NCBI GenBank assembly: GCA_902610655.1
Contig: CACLWL010000003.1
Coordinates: 1-64,000, forward strand
DNA: 64,000 nucleotides
Direction: 5' to 3'
Source: an uncultured Pelagibacteraceae bacterium
GTDB taxonomy: Bacteria; Pseudomonadota; Alphaproteobacteria; Pelagibacterales; Pelagibacteraceae
The notes under the pieces were generated by a model. It saw only the letters and a program-made list of their open reading frames with translations. It ran no database searches and had not been told where the DNA came from. A program made the translations under genes and the position numbers. Of the stretch, positions 45,208 through 53,557 are shown in pieces (within the stretch, counting starts at the first letter, position 1; the number at the start of each line of letters is the position of its first letter).

Positions 45208-45375
45208 TTAATAGATAAAATATAAAGTTATCATAACAACTAAAACAATTATAGTCCAAATAGATATATTCTTCAAAAATATCTTAAAATTAGAATTAGA
45301 TGAAAGAAAACTTGGAAGTACTAATATAAGCACTAACATTAATGCGATTGCAGGTACTATTTGTTCCAAATTCAT
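45208..45375 (-). CDS. Small two-helix membrane protein (55 aa)
   Basis: Not in the ORF track. ATG at 45375, TAA at 45208-45210, directly adjoining the dapB start. The protein has two hydrophobic stretches, IVPAIALMLVLILVLPSFL and IWTIIVLVVMITLYFIY, separated by a short polar loop. No family is recognised. The exact abutment to dapB and continuous frame make it plausible, but expression is not shown. Confidence 0.6.
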   Translation of the reverse strand: MNLEQIVPAIALMLVLILVLPSFLSSNSNFKIFLKNISIWTIIVLVVMITLYFIY

Positions 45376-45377
45376 AA

Positions 45378-46229
45378 TTATATATCTTTAAAATTTGATA
45401 TATTCTTTTTATGAATTAAGAAGAAGTTTTTTGATCTATCATTTAAATTTTTTGCAATTTTACTAATATTTTTTACCTGATTGAAGTTTTCATCAAAGAA
45501 CAAGTAACTCATATCTTTTTTTATAAAGTTAATAAGTATTTTTGAAGAATAGCCAAATTCTTTATAAAGATATGGTGCAAACTCAAAATAAATCACTGGT
45601 TTATATTTATTTATTATTTTTTTTCCACTTCTAAGTACATCTATTTCATAACCATCAACATCAATTTTTATCAAATCTATTTTTCTTTTTTGTTTTTTTA
45701 TTAATTCAGAAAGAGATTGTATTTTATTTGATGCTTGTTTTAGAATTCCACGATGAACTTTATGTTTTTTGGAGCCTGGTGAAAAATTCCAAGATGAATG
45801 TATGAAATTAATTTTTTTTTTTTTTATTTGAAATAAAACTATTATAAATTTTTATTCTTTTTTTTAAAGTCAGGATTTAAATTCAAGTTTTTTTTTCAAC
45901 TTTGAAAATGCATAATATGTTGGCTCAACTGAAATTATAGTAGAAGAGTGAAATAATTTTGCTAAAGGCAAACTAACAGATCCAATATTTGCGCCTATAT
46001 CGACTATAGTATTTTTTTTTTTAGGATTTATATAATTTTTAATTTTAAAAAGATTTTTTTCATTTTTAATCCCTAAAAAAATTCCAAGATCAATTCCTTC
46101 TTTTAAATCTATTTCGTACTTGATATTTTTCCTTTCTATTAATCTTTTTTTATTACCTAAAAAAAATATTAAAATTTTACTAATTAGAGAACCAATTATA
46201 AACTTTGACTTTGTTGAAAGACTAAACAT
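45378..46229 (-). pseudogene. FkbM-family methyltransferase, broken by three frameshifts in A-runs
   Basis: The ORFs at 45870-46229 and 45378-45674 are the two ends of one gene. The first has the SAM-binding loop VDIGANIGSVSLPLA and ISVEPTYYAF. The second has IKIDVDGYEIDVLRSGKKII and PVIYFEF, the FkbM C-terminal part. Reading the interval by hand, the continuous protein is recovered by removing one A from each of three coding-strand runs (an A9 near 45893, an A8 near 45860, an A14 near 45818). This gives in order LNLNPDFK, RIKIYNSFISNKKK and INFIHSSWNFSPGSKKHKV before joining IDLIKIDVDGYE. It could be decaying, a sequencing artefact, or expressed by polymerase slippage. Confidence 0.82.
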
Positions 46230-46259
46230 AATATAAAAATTTATTATGCTTTAATGAGA

Positions 46260-47384
46260 TTAACTTTTCCAGAAACTTTTAGCTTTTTGGAAGAATTTTT
46301 TAATACTTGGATTAGATTTTTCGTTTTCTATTTCCCTGAATTTTTCTAATAATTCTTTTTGTTCTTTATTCAACGATATTGGAACTTCAGTATTTACTTG
46401 AATATAAAGATCACCCATTTCACCACCTCTCATATAAGGCATACCTTTGCCTCTCAGTCTAAACTGTTTTCCAGTTTGAGTTCCAGATGGAATTTTAATT
46501 TTTGCCTTTCCCCCATCTATTGTTGGTATTTCGATTGACGTACCTAAAGCTGCATCTGCAATTGAAATTGGACACTCAAAAAATAAATTTTCATCAGATC
46601 TTTTAAATAAATCGTGGGAATAAACATTTATAAATAAGTATAAGTCCCCATTACCTCCTCCCCTAGAGCCAGCTTCACCTTTTCCTGATAATCTTATTCT
46701 AGTTCCATCATCAACACCTTTAGGAATAGTTACTGATAATTTTTTAGATGACTGCTTTTTTCCTTGTCCTCCACAGCTAGAACATGGGTTTGTAATTTGC
46801 TCACCTGATCCTGAACATTGGGGGCAAGTTTGTTGAACTGTAAAAAATCCTTGGCTTGATCTTACTTGACCATGACCCCCGCACATTGTGCAAGAACCAA
46901 CATCATGTCCTGGTTTAGAACCGCTGCCTTTGCAAGTGTCACATTTTTCTGATGAAGAAAATTTTATATCTTGTTTTTTTCCAGTAAAAGCTTCTTCTAG
47001 GGTAATTGATAAATCATATCTTAAGTCGGAACCTCTGTTATTAGATTTTCGTGATCTTCTTCCTCCACCAAATCCTTCTCCAAAAAAATCCTCAAAAATA
47101 TCTGAAAAGTTACCCGAAAAATCAAAGTTACCAAACCCTCCTCTACCTCCTCCACCATTTTCAAACGCAGCGTGCCCAAAGTTATCGTAATTTTGTTTTC
47201 TCTCTGAGTTCGAAAGAATATGATAGGCTTCTGAGGCTTCTTTAAATTTGTCCTCAGAGGCTTTGTCACCCTTGTTTTTGTCAGGATGATATTTTACAGC
47301 TAGTTTTCTATAAGCAGATTTAATTTGATCTGGAGTAGCTTCCTTATTAATACCTAGAACATCATAATAATCTCTTTTTGCCAT
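46260..47384 (-). CDS. dnaJ: Chaperone DnaJ
   Basis: Hsp40 co-chaperone of DnaK. J domain with HPD (VKYHPDKNKG), a Gly/Phe-rich linker (GGGGRGGFGNFDFSG), four CxxCxGxG zinc repeats (CDTCKGSG, CTMCGGHG, CPQCSGSG, CSSCGGQG) and the C-terminal substrate domain. Length 374 aa is normal. It is 31 bases after dnaK. Confidence 0.99.
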   Translation of the reverse strand: MAKRDYYDVLGINKEATPDQIKSAYRKLAVKYHPDKNKGDKASEDKFKEASEAYHILSNSERKQNYDNFGHAAFENGGGGRGGFGNFDFSGNFSDIFEDFFGEGFGGGRRSRKSNNRGSDLRYDLSITLEEAFTGKKQDIKFSSSEKCDTCKGSGSKPGHDVGSCTMCGGHGQVRSSQGFFTVQQTCPQCSGSGEQITNPCSSCGGQGKKQSSKKLSVTIPKGVDDGTRIRLSGKGEAGSRGGGNGDLYLFINVYSHDLFKRSDENLFFECPISIADAALGTSIEIPTIDGGKAKIKIPSGTQTGKQFRLRGKGMPYMRGGEMGDLYIQVNTEVPISLNKEQKELLEKFREIENEKSNPSIKKFFQKAKSFWKS

Positions 47385-47415
47385 AACAATTTAGAGATAA
47401 TCAGTTGATATTTTA

Positions 47416-49338
47416 TTAAGCGCTCTTTTCTTTATTTTCGTCTTTTACTTCTTCAAAGTCTGCATCAACAACGTTATCGTCTTTTTTTCCTTCTTCTTTT
47501 TTATCTTTTGGTGCATCTCCAGGTTTAGCACTCTGTTGAGATTTATAAATTGCTTCACCTAACTTCATTGAAGACTGAACTAAATCTTGGGTTTTCTTTT
47601 TAATATCTTCTATATCTGTGCCTTTTAATGAATTTCTAAGATTAGCTGATGCTGTTTCTATAGCTTTTTTATCAGCATCTGAAACTTTAGCTCCATGTTC
47701 TTTCAAATTTTTCTCAGTAGAATGTAAAAGTGTATCGGCCTGGTTCCTTGCATCAACCGACTCTCTTTTTTTCTTATCCGCTTCTTTATTTGCTTCGGCT
47801 TCTTTAACCATTTTACTTATTTCATCTTCACTAAGTCCACCTGAAGCCTGAATTTGTATCTTTTGTTCTTTACCAGTCCCTTTATCTTTTGCTGAAACAT
47901 TTACAATTCCATTTGCATCAATATCAAAAGTAACTTCAATTTGAGGAACTCCTCTAGGAGCAGGCGCAATACCAACTAGTTCAAAATTTCCTAAAACTTT
48001 GTTATCGGTTGCCATCTCTCTTTCACCCTGTAAAACTCTTATCGATACGGCTGGCTGATTATCATCTGCTGTCGAAAATACTTGGCTTTTCTTTGTTGGT
48101 ATTGTTGTGTTTTTATCAATTAATTTGGTCGAGACACCGCCTAATGTTTCAATTCCTAGTGAGAGTGGAGTAACATCTAGCAACAAGACATCTTTAACAT
48201 CACCCTGTAAAACGCCAGCTTGTATTGCTGCACCCATAGCTACAACTTCATCAGGATTAACTGATTTATTTGGAGCTTTACCAAAAAAATTTTTTACTTC
48301 TTCTATAACTTTAGGCATTCGTGTCATTCCACCAACTAATATAATTTCATCTATTTCATTCGCTGACAAACCAGCATCTTTTAAAGCTGTTTGGCAAGGC
48401 GGAATTGTTCTTGTAATTAAATCTTCAACTAAAGCTTCAAGTTTTGCTCTAGTCATTTTTAAATTAATATGTTTTGGTCCAGTTTTATCAGCTGTGATAA
48501 AAGGTAAATTAATTTCAGTTTGAGTTGCTGAGGAAAGCTCAATTTTCGCCTTTTCCGAAGCTTCCTTTAATCTTTGTAAAGCTAATTTATCAGTTTTTAA
48601 ATCTATTCCATTTTCTTTTTTAAATTCACTAAGAAGATATTCTACAATAGTATTATCAAAATCTTCTCCACCAAGAAAAGTATCACCATTAGTAGACTTA
48701 ACTTCAAATACACCATCACCCAATTCTAAGATTGATACATCGAACGTACCACCCCCCAAATCGTAGACAGCAATTTTTTTATTAGCTTTTTTGTCTAATC
48801 CATATGCTAAAGATGCAGCAGTTGGTTCATTTATAATTCTTAACACCTCCAAACCAGCAATTTTACCTGCATCCTTGGTTGCTTGTCTTTGTGCATCGTT
48901 GAAGTATGCGGGAACGGTAATTACAGCTTTTGAAACTTCTTGTCCTAAATACTTTTCAGCCGTTTCCTTCATTTTTTGTAAAACAAATGCTGAAATTTGA
49001 GATGGGGAATATTTTTGACCCTTAGCTTCAATCCAAGCATCACCCTTCTCAGAATTTATTATTTTAAAAGGAGCTGTTTCGATATCTTTTTTAACTGTTG
49101 CGTCACTAAAATTTCTGCCAATTAATCTTTTAACAGCAAATATTGTATTTTCGGGGTTCGTAACTGCTTGTCTTTTAGCTGGTTGGCCAATTAATTTTTC
49201 GTCCCCATCAGTAAAAGCTACTACTGAAGGTGTTGTTCTTGCTCCTTCAGCATTTTCTAAAACTTTAGCTTGCGTGCCATCCATTATAGCTACACAAGAG
49301 TTTGTTGTTCCTAAATCTATACCTATTACTTTACTCAT
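47416..49338 (-). CDS. dnaK: Chaperone DnaK (Hsp70)
   Basis: 640-aa Hsp70. ATPase motifs [31 protein letters not shown] and [12 protein letters not shown] are present. The substrate domain has [19 protein letters not shown], and the C-terminal lid ends in an acidic tail ([19 protein letters not shown], cf. the EEVKD motif). It has its own ribosome-binding site (GAAGGA, eight bases before ATG) and an upstream heat-shock-like promoter, besides lying behind grpE. Confidence 0.99.
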   Translation of the reverse strand: MSKVIGIDLGTTNSCVAIMDGTQAKVLENAEGARTTPSVVAFTDGDEKLIGQPAKRQAVTNPENTIFAVKRLIGRNFSDATVKKDIETAPFKIINSEKGDAWIEAKGQKYSPSQISAFVLQKMKETAEKYLGQEVSKAVITVPAYFNDAQRQATKDAGKIAGLEVLRIINEPTAASLAYGLDKKANKKIAVYDLGGGTFDVSILELGDGVFEVKSTNGDTFLGGEDFDNTIVEYLLSEFKKENGIDLKTDKLALQRLKEASEKAKIELSSATQTEINLPFITADKTGPKHINLKMTRAKLEALVEDLITRTIPPCQTALKDAGLSANEIDEIILVGGMTRMPKVIEEVKNFFGKAPNKSVNPDEVVAMGAAIQAGVLQGDVKDVLLLDVTPLSLGIETLGGVSTKLIDKNTTIPTKKSQVFSTADDNQPAVSIRVLQGEREMATDNKVLGNFELVGIAPAPRGVPQIEVTFDIDANGIVNVSAKDKGTGKEQKIQIQASGGLSEDEISKMVKEAEANKEADKKKRESVDARNQADTLLHSTEKNLKEHGAKVSDADKKAIETASANLRNSLKGTDIEDIKKKTQDLVQSSMKLGEAIYKSQQSAKPGDAPKDKKEEGKKDDNVVDADFEEVKDENKEKSA

Positions 49339-49352
49339 AATTATAATCCTTC

Positions 49353-49380
49353 ATATAAGTGCTATTTTTTTGTCTACAAG
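49353..49380 (-). promoter_or_regulatory. Candidate heat-shock-type promoter before dnaK
   Basis: On the minus strand CTTGTA, 15 bases, then CTTATAT. This fits the alphaproteobacterial RpoH pattern CTTG-N~17-CYTATnT as I recall it. The -35 box overlaps the grpE stop codon (CTTGTAG). It would give dnaK-dnaJ a second, internal promoter. Moderate to weak support. Confidence 0.4.
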
Positions 49381-50015
49381 TTAGTTTTTCCATTATTTTC
49401 TTGATTTTTTTCTCCATTTTTGTCTATTTCATTCTTTTTTTCTGATTTTGATGTCTTTTTAGATACGGCAACCAAGGCAGGTCTTAAAAGCCTATCTTTC
49501 ATCATATAACCTGTTTGAACTTCTTGAACTATTGTTCCTGGTTCTTTATCATCATCTTCAATTTCCAGCATCGCTTGATGAAAATTAGGATCTAGCTTTT
49601 TATTTTTCGTTTCAATCTGCTCAATATTATTTTTTTTAAAAATAGAAATCATATCTTTTTTAATTATATTTAGATGATCAAGGATCTTTTTAAGAAATTC
49701 AGAATCTTTCAATTTTTCATCATTTTCTAAAGACGCTTTAGATCTATCTAAATTATCTAGTAAATTTAGAGACTCCTTTGCAAATGAAAAACCTCCATAC
49801 TCAAATGCGTCATCTTTTTCTTTTTCGTATCTTCGTCTTTGATTTTCCATTTCAGCATACGCTCTTACCAATTTATCTTCCAGCTCTTTTAACTTATCTT
49901 CTGGTGAAATTTTTTCTTTATTATCTTCGTTATTAATATTTTTATCTTTATCAGTATCATTTTCTTTTAAAACCTGATTTTCATTATCTGCTTTATTAAT
50001 ATTTTTTTTATCCAT
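49374..50015 (-). CDS. grpE: Nucleotide exchange factor GrpE
   Basis: Exchanges ADP for ATP on DnaK. A charged N-terminal tail (KDKNINNEDNKEK) leads into a long coiled-coil helix (LEDKLVRAYAEMENQRRRYEKEKDDAFEYG), then the beta domain with PNFHQAMLEIED and IVQEVQTGYMMKDRLLRPALVAVSK, the family signature. A further Lys/Asn/Glu-rich tail of about 25 residues is present. Gene order grpE-dnaK-dnaJ. Confidence 0.97.
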   Translation of the reverse strand: MDKKNINKADNENQVLKENDTDKDKNINNEDNKEKISPEDKLKELEDKLVRAYAEMENQRRRYEKEKDDAFEYGGFSFAKESLNLLDNLDRSKASLENDEKLKDSEFLKKILDHLNIIKKDMISIFKKNNIEQIETKNKKLDPNFHQAMLEIEDDDKEPGTIVQEVQTGYMMKDRLLRPALVAVSKKTSKSEKKNEIDKNGEKNQENNGKTNL

Positions 50016-50023
50016 ACATTGGT

Positions 50024-50051
50024 ATATGGTAAGAAAAATTAAAATTTCCAG
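50024..50051 (-). promoter_or_regulatory. Heat-shock (RpoH-type) promoter candidate for grpE-dnaK-dnaJ
   Basis: Minus strand: CTGGAA, exactly 14 bases, then TACCATAT, ending eight bases before the grpE ATG. It parallels the hslV site (CTTGAA-N14-ATCCATCT, seven bases before ATG): the same spacer, the same CCATnT core, the same closeness to the start codon. The -35 box touches the divergent rdgB ATG, so the whole intergenic space is promoter. Confidence 0.48.
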
Positions 50052-50654
50052 ATGAAAGTAAAAAAAATTAAAGATTTACTTATAGGTTCAAATAATCCTG
50101 GAAAAGTGCGCGAAATAAAGCGATTATTGTCAAAAAATATCAAGGTTTCATCGATAATCGATTATAAACTTAAAAGTCCAGTTGAAAATGGTAAAACCTT
50201 TTTACAAAACTCATATATTAAATCAAAATATTTCTCTAAAAAAACAGGTAAAATATGTTTAGCAGATGATTCAGGTTTAGAGATAGATATACTTCATAAA
50301 AAACCTGGTATCTACTCAGCAAGGTGGGGAGGAAAAAAAAATAACTTTAATGTAGCAATCGAAAAAGTTTTTAAAGAACTTGGTAAAGTTGATAAAAATT
50401 GGAAAAATAAAAAAATTACCGCAAGGTTTGTTTGTGCTCTTAGTGTTTACGGACCAAAGACAAGAAAAATTCATGCAGTCGCTAAAATTGAAGGGAGAAT
50501 TTCAAATAAAAAAATCGGAAAAAATGGTTTTGGTTATGATCCTATATTTATACCATCAGGAAAAAAGGTTACTTTTGGTCAGATGAAATTTTTCAAAAAA
50601 TTTAAAATGGACCACAGAGCTAAAGCATTCAAAAAGCTCAAAAAACTTCTATAA
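50052..50654 (+). CDS. rdgB: dITP/XTP pyrophosphatase (RdgB/HAM1)
   Basis: Removes non-canonical purine triphosphates. SNNPGKVREIKRLL at the N-terminus, LADDSGLEIDILHKKPGIYSARW (catalytic Asp), and GKNGFGYDPIFIP are the family motifs. Length 200 aa is normal. rdgB next to grpE is frequent in alphaproteobacteria. Its last 17 bases overlap the convergent LpoA-like gene. Confidence 0.97.
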   Translation: MKVKKIKDLLIGSNNPGKVREIKRLLSKNIKVSSIIDYKLKSPVENGKTFLQNSYIKSKYFSKKTGKICLADDSGLEIDILHKKPGIYSARWGGKKNNFNVAIEKVFKELGKVDKNWKNKKITARFVCALSVYGPKTRKIHAVAKIEGRISNKKIGKNGFGYDPIFIPSGKKVTFGQMKFFKKFKMDHRAKAFKKLKKLL

Positions 50655-51786
50655 ATTTTCCTTTTTCAACATTATAAAAATTTAACTCATGGCTAATTTT
50701 TTTATTATTGATTTCAAAAATACCAGCTTTACCTTTAAATCTATTTTTTTTATTAAAAATATTTTCGTTAATTTCAAAATTATTTTGTAAAAGAAGATAA
50801 TATATTAAGCCGACCAAATCGTAAGTTATTAATGAAAGTTGATTTGGTTCATTGTCATAAAAATTATTATAACTTTTTTTAAATTGTTCAAAGTTCTCCT
50901 TATTGATGGAAGGGAAGCCTATTGGTTGTGAAGCTGTTTCTTTAAATAATGATTCATCAAACCATTGATTAAGAGATATAAATGTAATTTTTTTTGGAGA
51001 AAGATCAGTATATAAAAGAGAAGTTGTTACACTTTTTAAACTTTCATCGAAGTCAGCGATAATTACAGAGTCATACCCGATTTTTCCCAGTGTATCTCTT
51101 TTATTTAAAATTTCTAATTTTTTTTCTTTGTTATTTTCTTCAGAATTCTCAACACGTTTAATTTCATCCTCTAAATTCTGTTTTCTAATTTGATATCTTG
51201 TTACTTTTTCAATTTGTTTAGTTAACTTAGTTGGTTCAGTGTCATAGTAAAAAACTTTTTTTACTTTAATTTTAGTCTCCTTAATTGCGTTTTCGATTTC
51301 TTCTTTATAGTTTTTTTTAGGTATCAAAATTAATGTCTCCTCTAAATTATTAATTTTTTGATATTTTTTAATTGCACTAAATTGTGATCTTGCATTAATT
51401 CCAGCACTAATAACGTTTCTAGGATTATTCAAAACTTTATTTGTAAAAGATAAAAAATATGCGTCTTTAAATTTTTCAAGTCCTTTTAAATTCTTATTAA
51501 ATACTGGGCCAATAAAAATTCTAACTCCTTGAATATACAATTTTTCGACCTGTAAAAGTGTTTCTTTATTTTTTCCTTTAGTATCTCGAGGTAAAATATT
51601 TATATTATCATCATTAATCTTGTTTAAGGCCATTCTAGCTGAACTAAATACTGATTTACCTATATCTTCATATTCACCTGAAAAGGGGGCCAGTAATCCA
51701 ATTTTAATTTCATTATTTCCCTGTGCGACTTTAGGGAAAATTATTAAAAAAAATATTATTAAAAAATACTTAATATCTGCTTTCAT
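50638..51786 (-). CDS. Periplasmic binding-protein-fold lipoprotein-like protein, LpoA-like
   Basis: A 382-aa secreted protein: signal peptide (YFLIIFFLIIFPKVAQG), then a type-I periplasmic binding fold (EIKIGLLAPFSGEYEDIGKSVFSSARMALN). In E. coli the LpoA C-terminal domain of this fold activates PBP1A, and its gene is divergent from rsmI with yraP beyond, exactly as here. There is no lipobox Cys, so it may be soluble. It could instead be an amino-acid-binding protein of an ABC transporter, but no permease genes are near. Confidence 0.75.
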   Translation of the reverse strand: MKADIKYFLIIFFLIIFPKVAQGNNEIKIGLLAPFSGEYEDIGKSVFSSARMALNKINDDNINILPRDTKGKNKETLLQVEKLYIQGVRIFIGPVFNKNLKGLEKFKDAYFLSFTNKVLNNPRNVISAGINARSQFSAIKKYQKINNLEETLILIPKKNYKEEIENAIKETKIKVKKVFYYDTEPTKLTKQIEKVTRYQIRKQNLEDEIKRVENSEENNKEKKLEILNKRDTLGKIGYDSVIIADFDESLKSVTTSLLYTDLSPKKITFISLNQWFDESLFKETASQPIGFPSINKENFEQFKKSYNNFYDNEPNQLSLITYDLVGLIYYLLLQNNFEINENIFNKKNRFKGKAGIFEINNKKISHELNFYNVEKGKFIEVF

Positions 51787-51817
51787 TTATTTATCTTTAT
51801 TATAATTATATTCATTA

Positions 51818-52681
51818 ATGATTCCATTAGATCAAAATGAATTTATAAACTTTAAAAGTGGTTTATATGTGGTCTCCACTCCAATTGGCAATTTGATGGA
51901 TATAACTCTAAACGCACTTAAAATTCTTAAAATATCTGACTTAATTTTGTGTGAGGATACCAGAGTATCCAAAAAAATTTTAGAAAAGCACCACATAAGA
52001 AATAAGCAACTAATTTCGTATCACAAATTTAATGAAAAAAAGAGTCTTCAGAAAGTAGTAAGTTTACTAGAAGATAAAAAAATTGTCTCAATTATTTCAG
52101 ATGCTGGAACTCCGTGTATATCTGATCCAGGATCGATTCTTATAAATGAGATTGTTAAAAAGAAAATAAATATTTTTTCAATCCCAGGCCCATCTTCTGT
52201 TATTTCAGCTGTATCAATTAGTGGATTCTCAGACAAATTTATTTTTTATGGTTTCTTTCCAGAAAAGCTAAAAGATATTAAAAAAGATTTAGAAATTTTA
52301 TCAAAACTAAATTTAACAATTGTTTTTTTTATATCGGCAAAGAAATTCAAAAAAAATTCAATATATTTAGAAAAATTTTTTTTTGATAGAAAATTACTAA
52401 TATGTAAGGAATTAACTAAAATGTATGAAGAACATTTTAGATTAGAAGTTTCGGATATCAAAGATTTTAAAGTTGATTTGCGTGGTGAAATTACGTTAGT
52501 GCTTTCCGAAAAACTTAAAGACGAATCAAATACTCATTTAGACGAGAAAGATAAATCGAAAATTAGAAAACTTATGAAAAAGTTAAGTATCAAAGACATT
52601 GTAACAGAAATAAAAAAAAATAAAGATATATCAAAAAAGGAGATTTATAAATATTGCCTTGATTTAAAAAATGAAAAATAA
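51818..52681 (+). CDS. rsmI: 16S rRNA 2'-O-methyltransferase RsmI
   Basis: Methylates the ribose of C1402 in 16S rRNA. The 287-aa protein begins GLYVVSTPIGNLMDITLNALKIL and has LILCEDTRVSKKIL, SDAGTPCISDPGSILI and IPGPSSVISAVSISGF, the SAM-binding TP-methylase signatures. It overlaps the BON lipoprotein gene by 11 bases. Confidence 0.98.
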   Translation: MIPLDQNEFINFKSGLYVVSTPIGNLMDITLNALKILKISDLILCEDTRVSKKILEKHHIRNKQLISYHKFNEKKSLQKVVSLLEDKKIVSIISDAGTPCISDPGSILINEIVKKKINIFSIPGPSSVISAVSISGFSDKFIFYGFFPEKLKDIKKDLEILSKLNLTIVFFISAKKFKKNSIYLEKFFFDRKLLICKELTKMYEEHFRLEVSDIKDFKVDLRGEITLVLSEKLKDESNTHLDEKDKSKIRKLMKKLSIKDIVTEIKKNKDISKKEIYKYCLDLKNEK

Positions 52682-53264
52682 ATTATTAATATACTTGTTA
52701 CTTTTATTTATTTTGAATGGATGTGTAGGAACTTCATCCCAAGGCCTATTTGGAACAGGTGTAAGTATAGCAATTGATCCAAGATCCCTAGGTACCCAAA
52801 TCGATGATAATATCATGGAAAAAAATCTGAAAGCCAGATTATTACTTGAAGATAAAAAATATCTTTTGTCAATAAATTCTAAAGTTTTAGATGGAAGAAT
52901 ATTCATTACAGGCAAGGTTGATAATCCAGAGGAAAAATTAAAAATTACTAAAATGGCTTGGGAAACTAAGGGTGTAAGATCTGTAAGAAACAATTTAATT
53001 ATTAAAAAAGAATTTAATTTCAAGCAATCTGCTGTAGATCTTCTCATCACATCTCAACTTAGAACAGCATTAGTTTTAAATAAAAAAATTAAATCAACAA
53101 ACTATAATATTGATACCTATAAAAAGAAAATTTATATCTACGGAATCGCTCAAACCAAAGAAGAGCAAGAAGAAGTAGTGAATGAGGGTAAATCTATACC
53201 AGATGTTGAAAGGGTAATAGCCAGTATATTGCTTGTAGAAGATTTAAGAATACAAAAAAATTAA
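52671..53264 (+). CDS. BON-domain outer-membrane lipoprotein (DolP/YraP-like)
   Basis: A 197-aa lipoprotein with signal peptide and lipobox ILNGCVGTSS (Cys near residue 18) and two BON domains: NLKARLLLEDKKYLLSINSKVLDGRIFITGKVDNPEEKLKI and the second around ITSQLRTALVLNKKIKSTNY. Position after rsmI matches yraP/dolP in gammaproteobacteria, where DolP supports outer-membrane integrity and BAM. The intervening yraN and diaA genes of E. coli are missing. It shares a TTAA stop with the convergent gene. Confidence 0.87.
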   Translation: MKNKLLIYLLLLFILNGCVGTSSQGLFGTGVSIAIDPRSLGTQIDDNIMEKNLKARLLLEDKKYLLSINSKVLDGRIFITGKVDNPEEKLKITKMAWETKGVRSVRNNLIIKKEFNFKQSAVDLLITSQLRTALVLNKKIKSTNYNIDTYKKKIYIYGIAQTKEEQEEVVNEGKSIPDVERVIASILLVEDLRIQKN

Positions 53265-53554
53265 GATAGTAGAATTAATAGTAATTTACTCATAAAAGAC
53301 ATCAAAATAATAAAAAGTATAAAAAAAATCCACCACATTAACGTAACTGCCTTGTTTCTTTTTCGCCTAAGTAAAACAAATTCCTTGTCGTCTAAATTTG
53401 AAATATCTCTTTTTCCTTTTACAGGATAATCATAACTCCATCTCCAAATTGAGTTACCAAGTCTTTCGTCGAGATTATTAAAGTACTTTATCCATGCAGT
53501 TGACCAAATAAATATAAAACCAAAAATTATTAGAAGTAAAATCTCAGTAAGCAT
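53261..53554 (-). CDS. Small membrane protein of unknown function (97 aa)
   Basis: Two hydrophobic segments, at residues 3-20 and about 70-95 (VTLMWWIFFILFIILMSFMSKLLLILL), flank a soluble loop with NLDERLGNSIWRWSYDYPVKGKRD. I do not recognise the family. It is three bases from maeB on the same strand and shares stop bases with the BON gene. Confidence 0.75.
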   Translation of the reverse strand: MLTEILLLIIFGFIFIWSTAWIKYFNNLDERLGNSIWRWSYDYPVKGKRDISNLDDKEFVLLRRKRNKAVTLMWWIFFILFIILMSFMSKLLLILLS

Positions 53555-53557
53555 TTA

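Noticed and set aside
45675-45869. The gap between the two FkbM pieces as an intergenic region
   Set aside because: Reading it in shifting frames gives continuous FkbM-like protein, so it is coding remnant and not a spacer.
46888-47269. Several ORFs overlapping dnaJ on both strands
   Set aside because: They arise from the Gly-rich and Cys-repeat codons of dnaJ; no start signals or family features.
48107-48523. 138-aa plus-strand ORF antisense to dnaK
   Set aside because: Antisense open frames over dnaK are a known artefact of its codon usage; no support.
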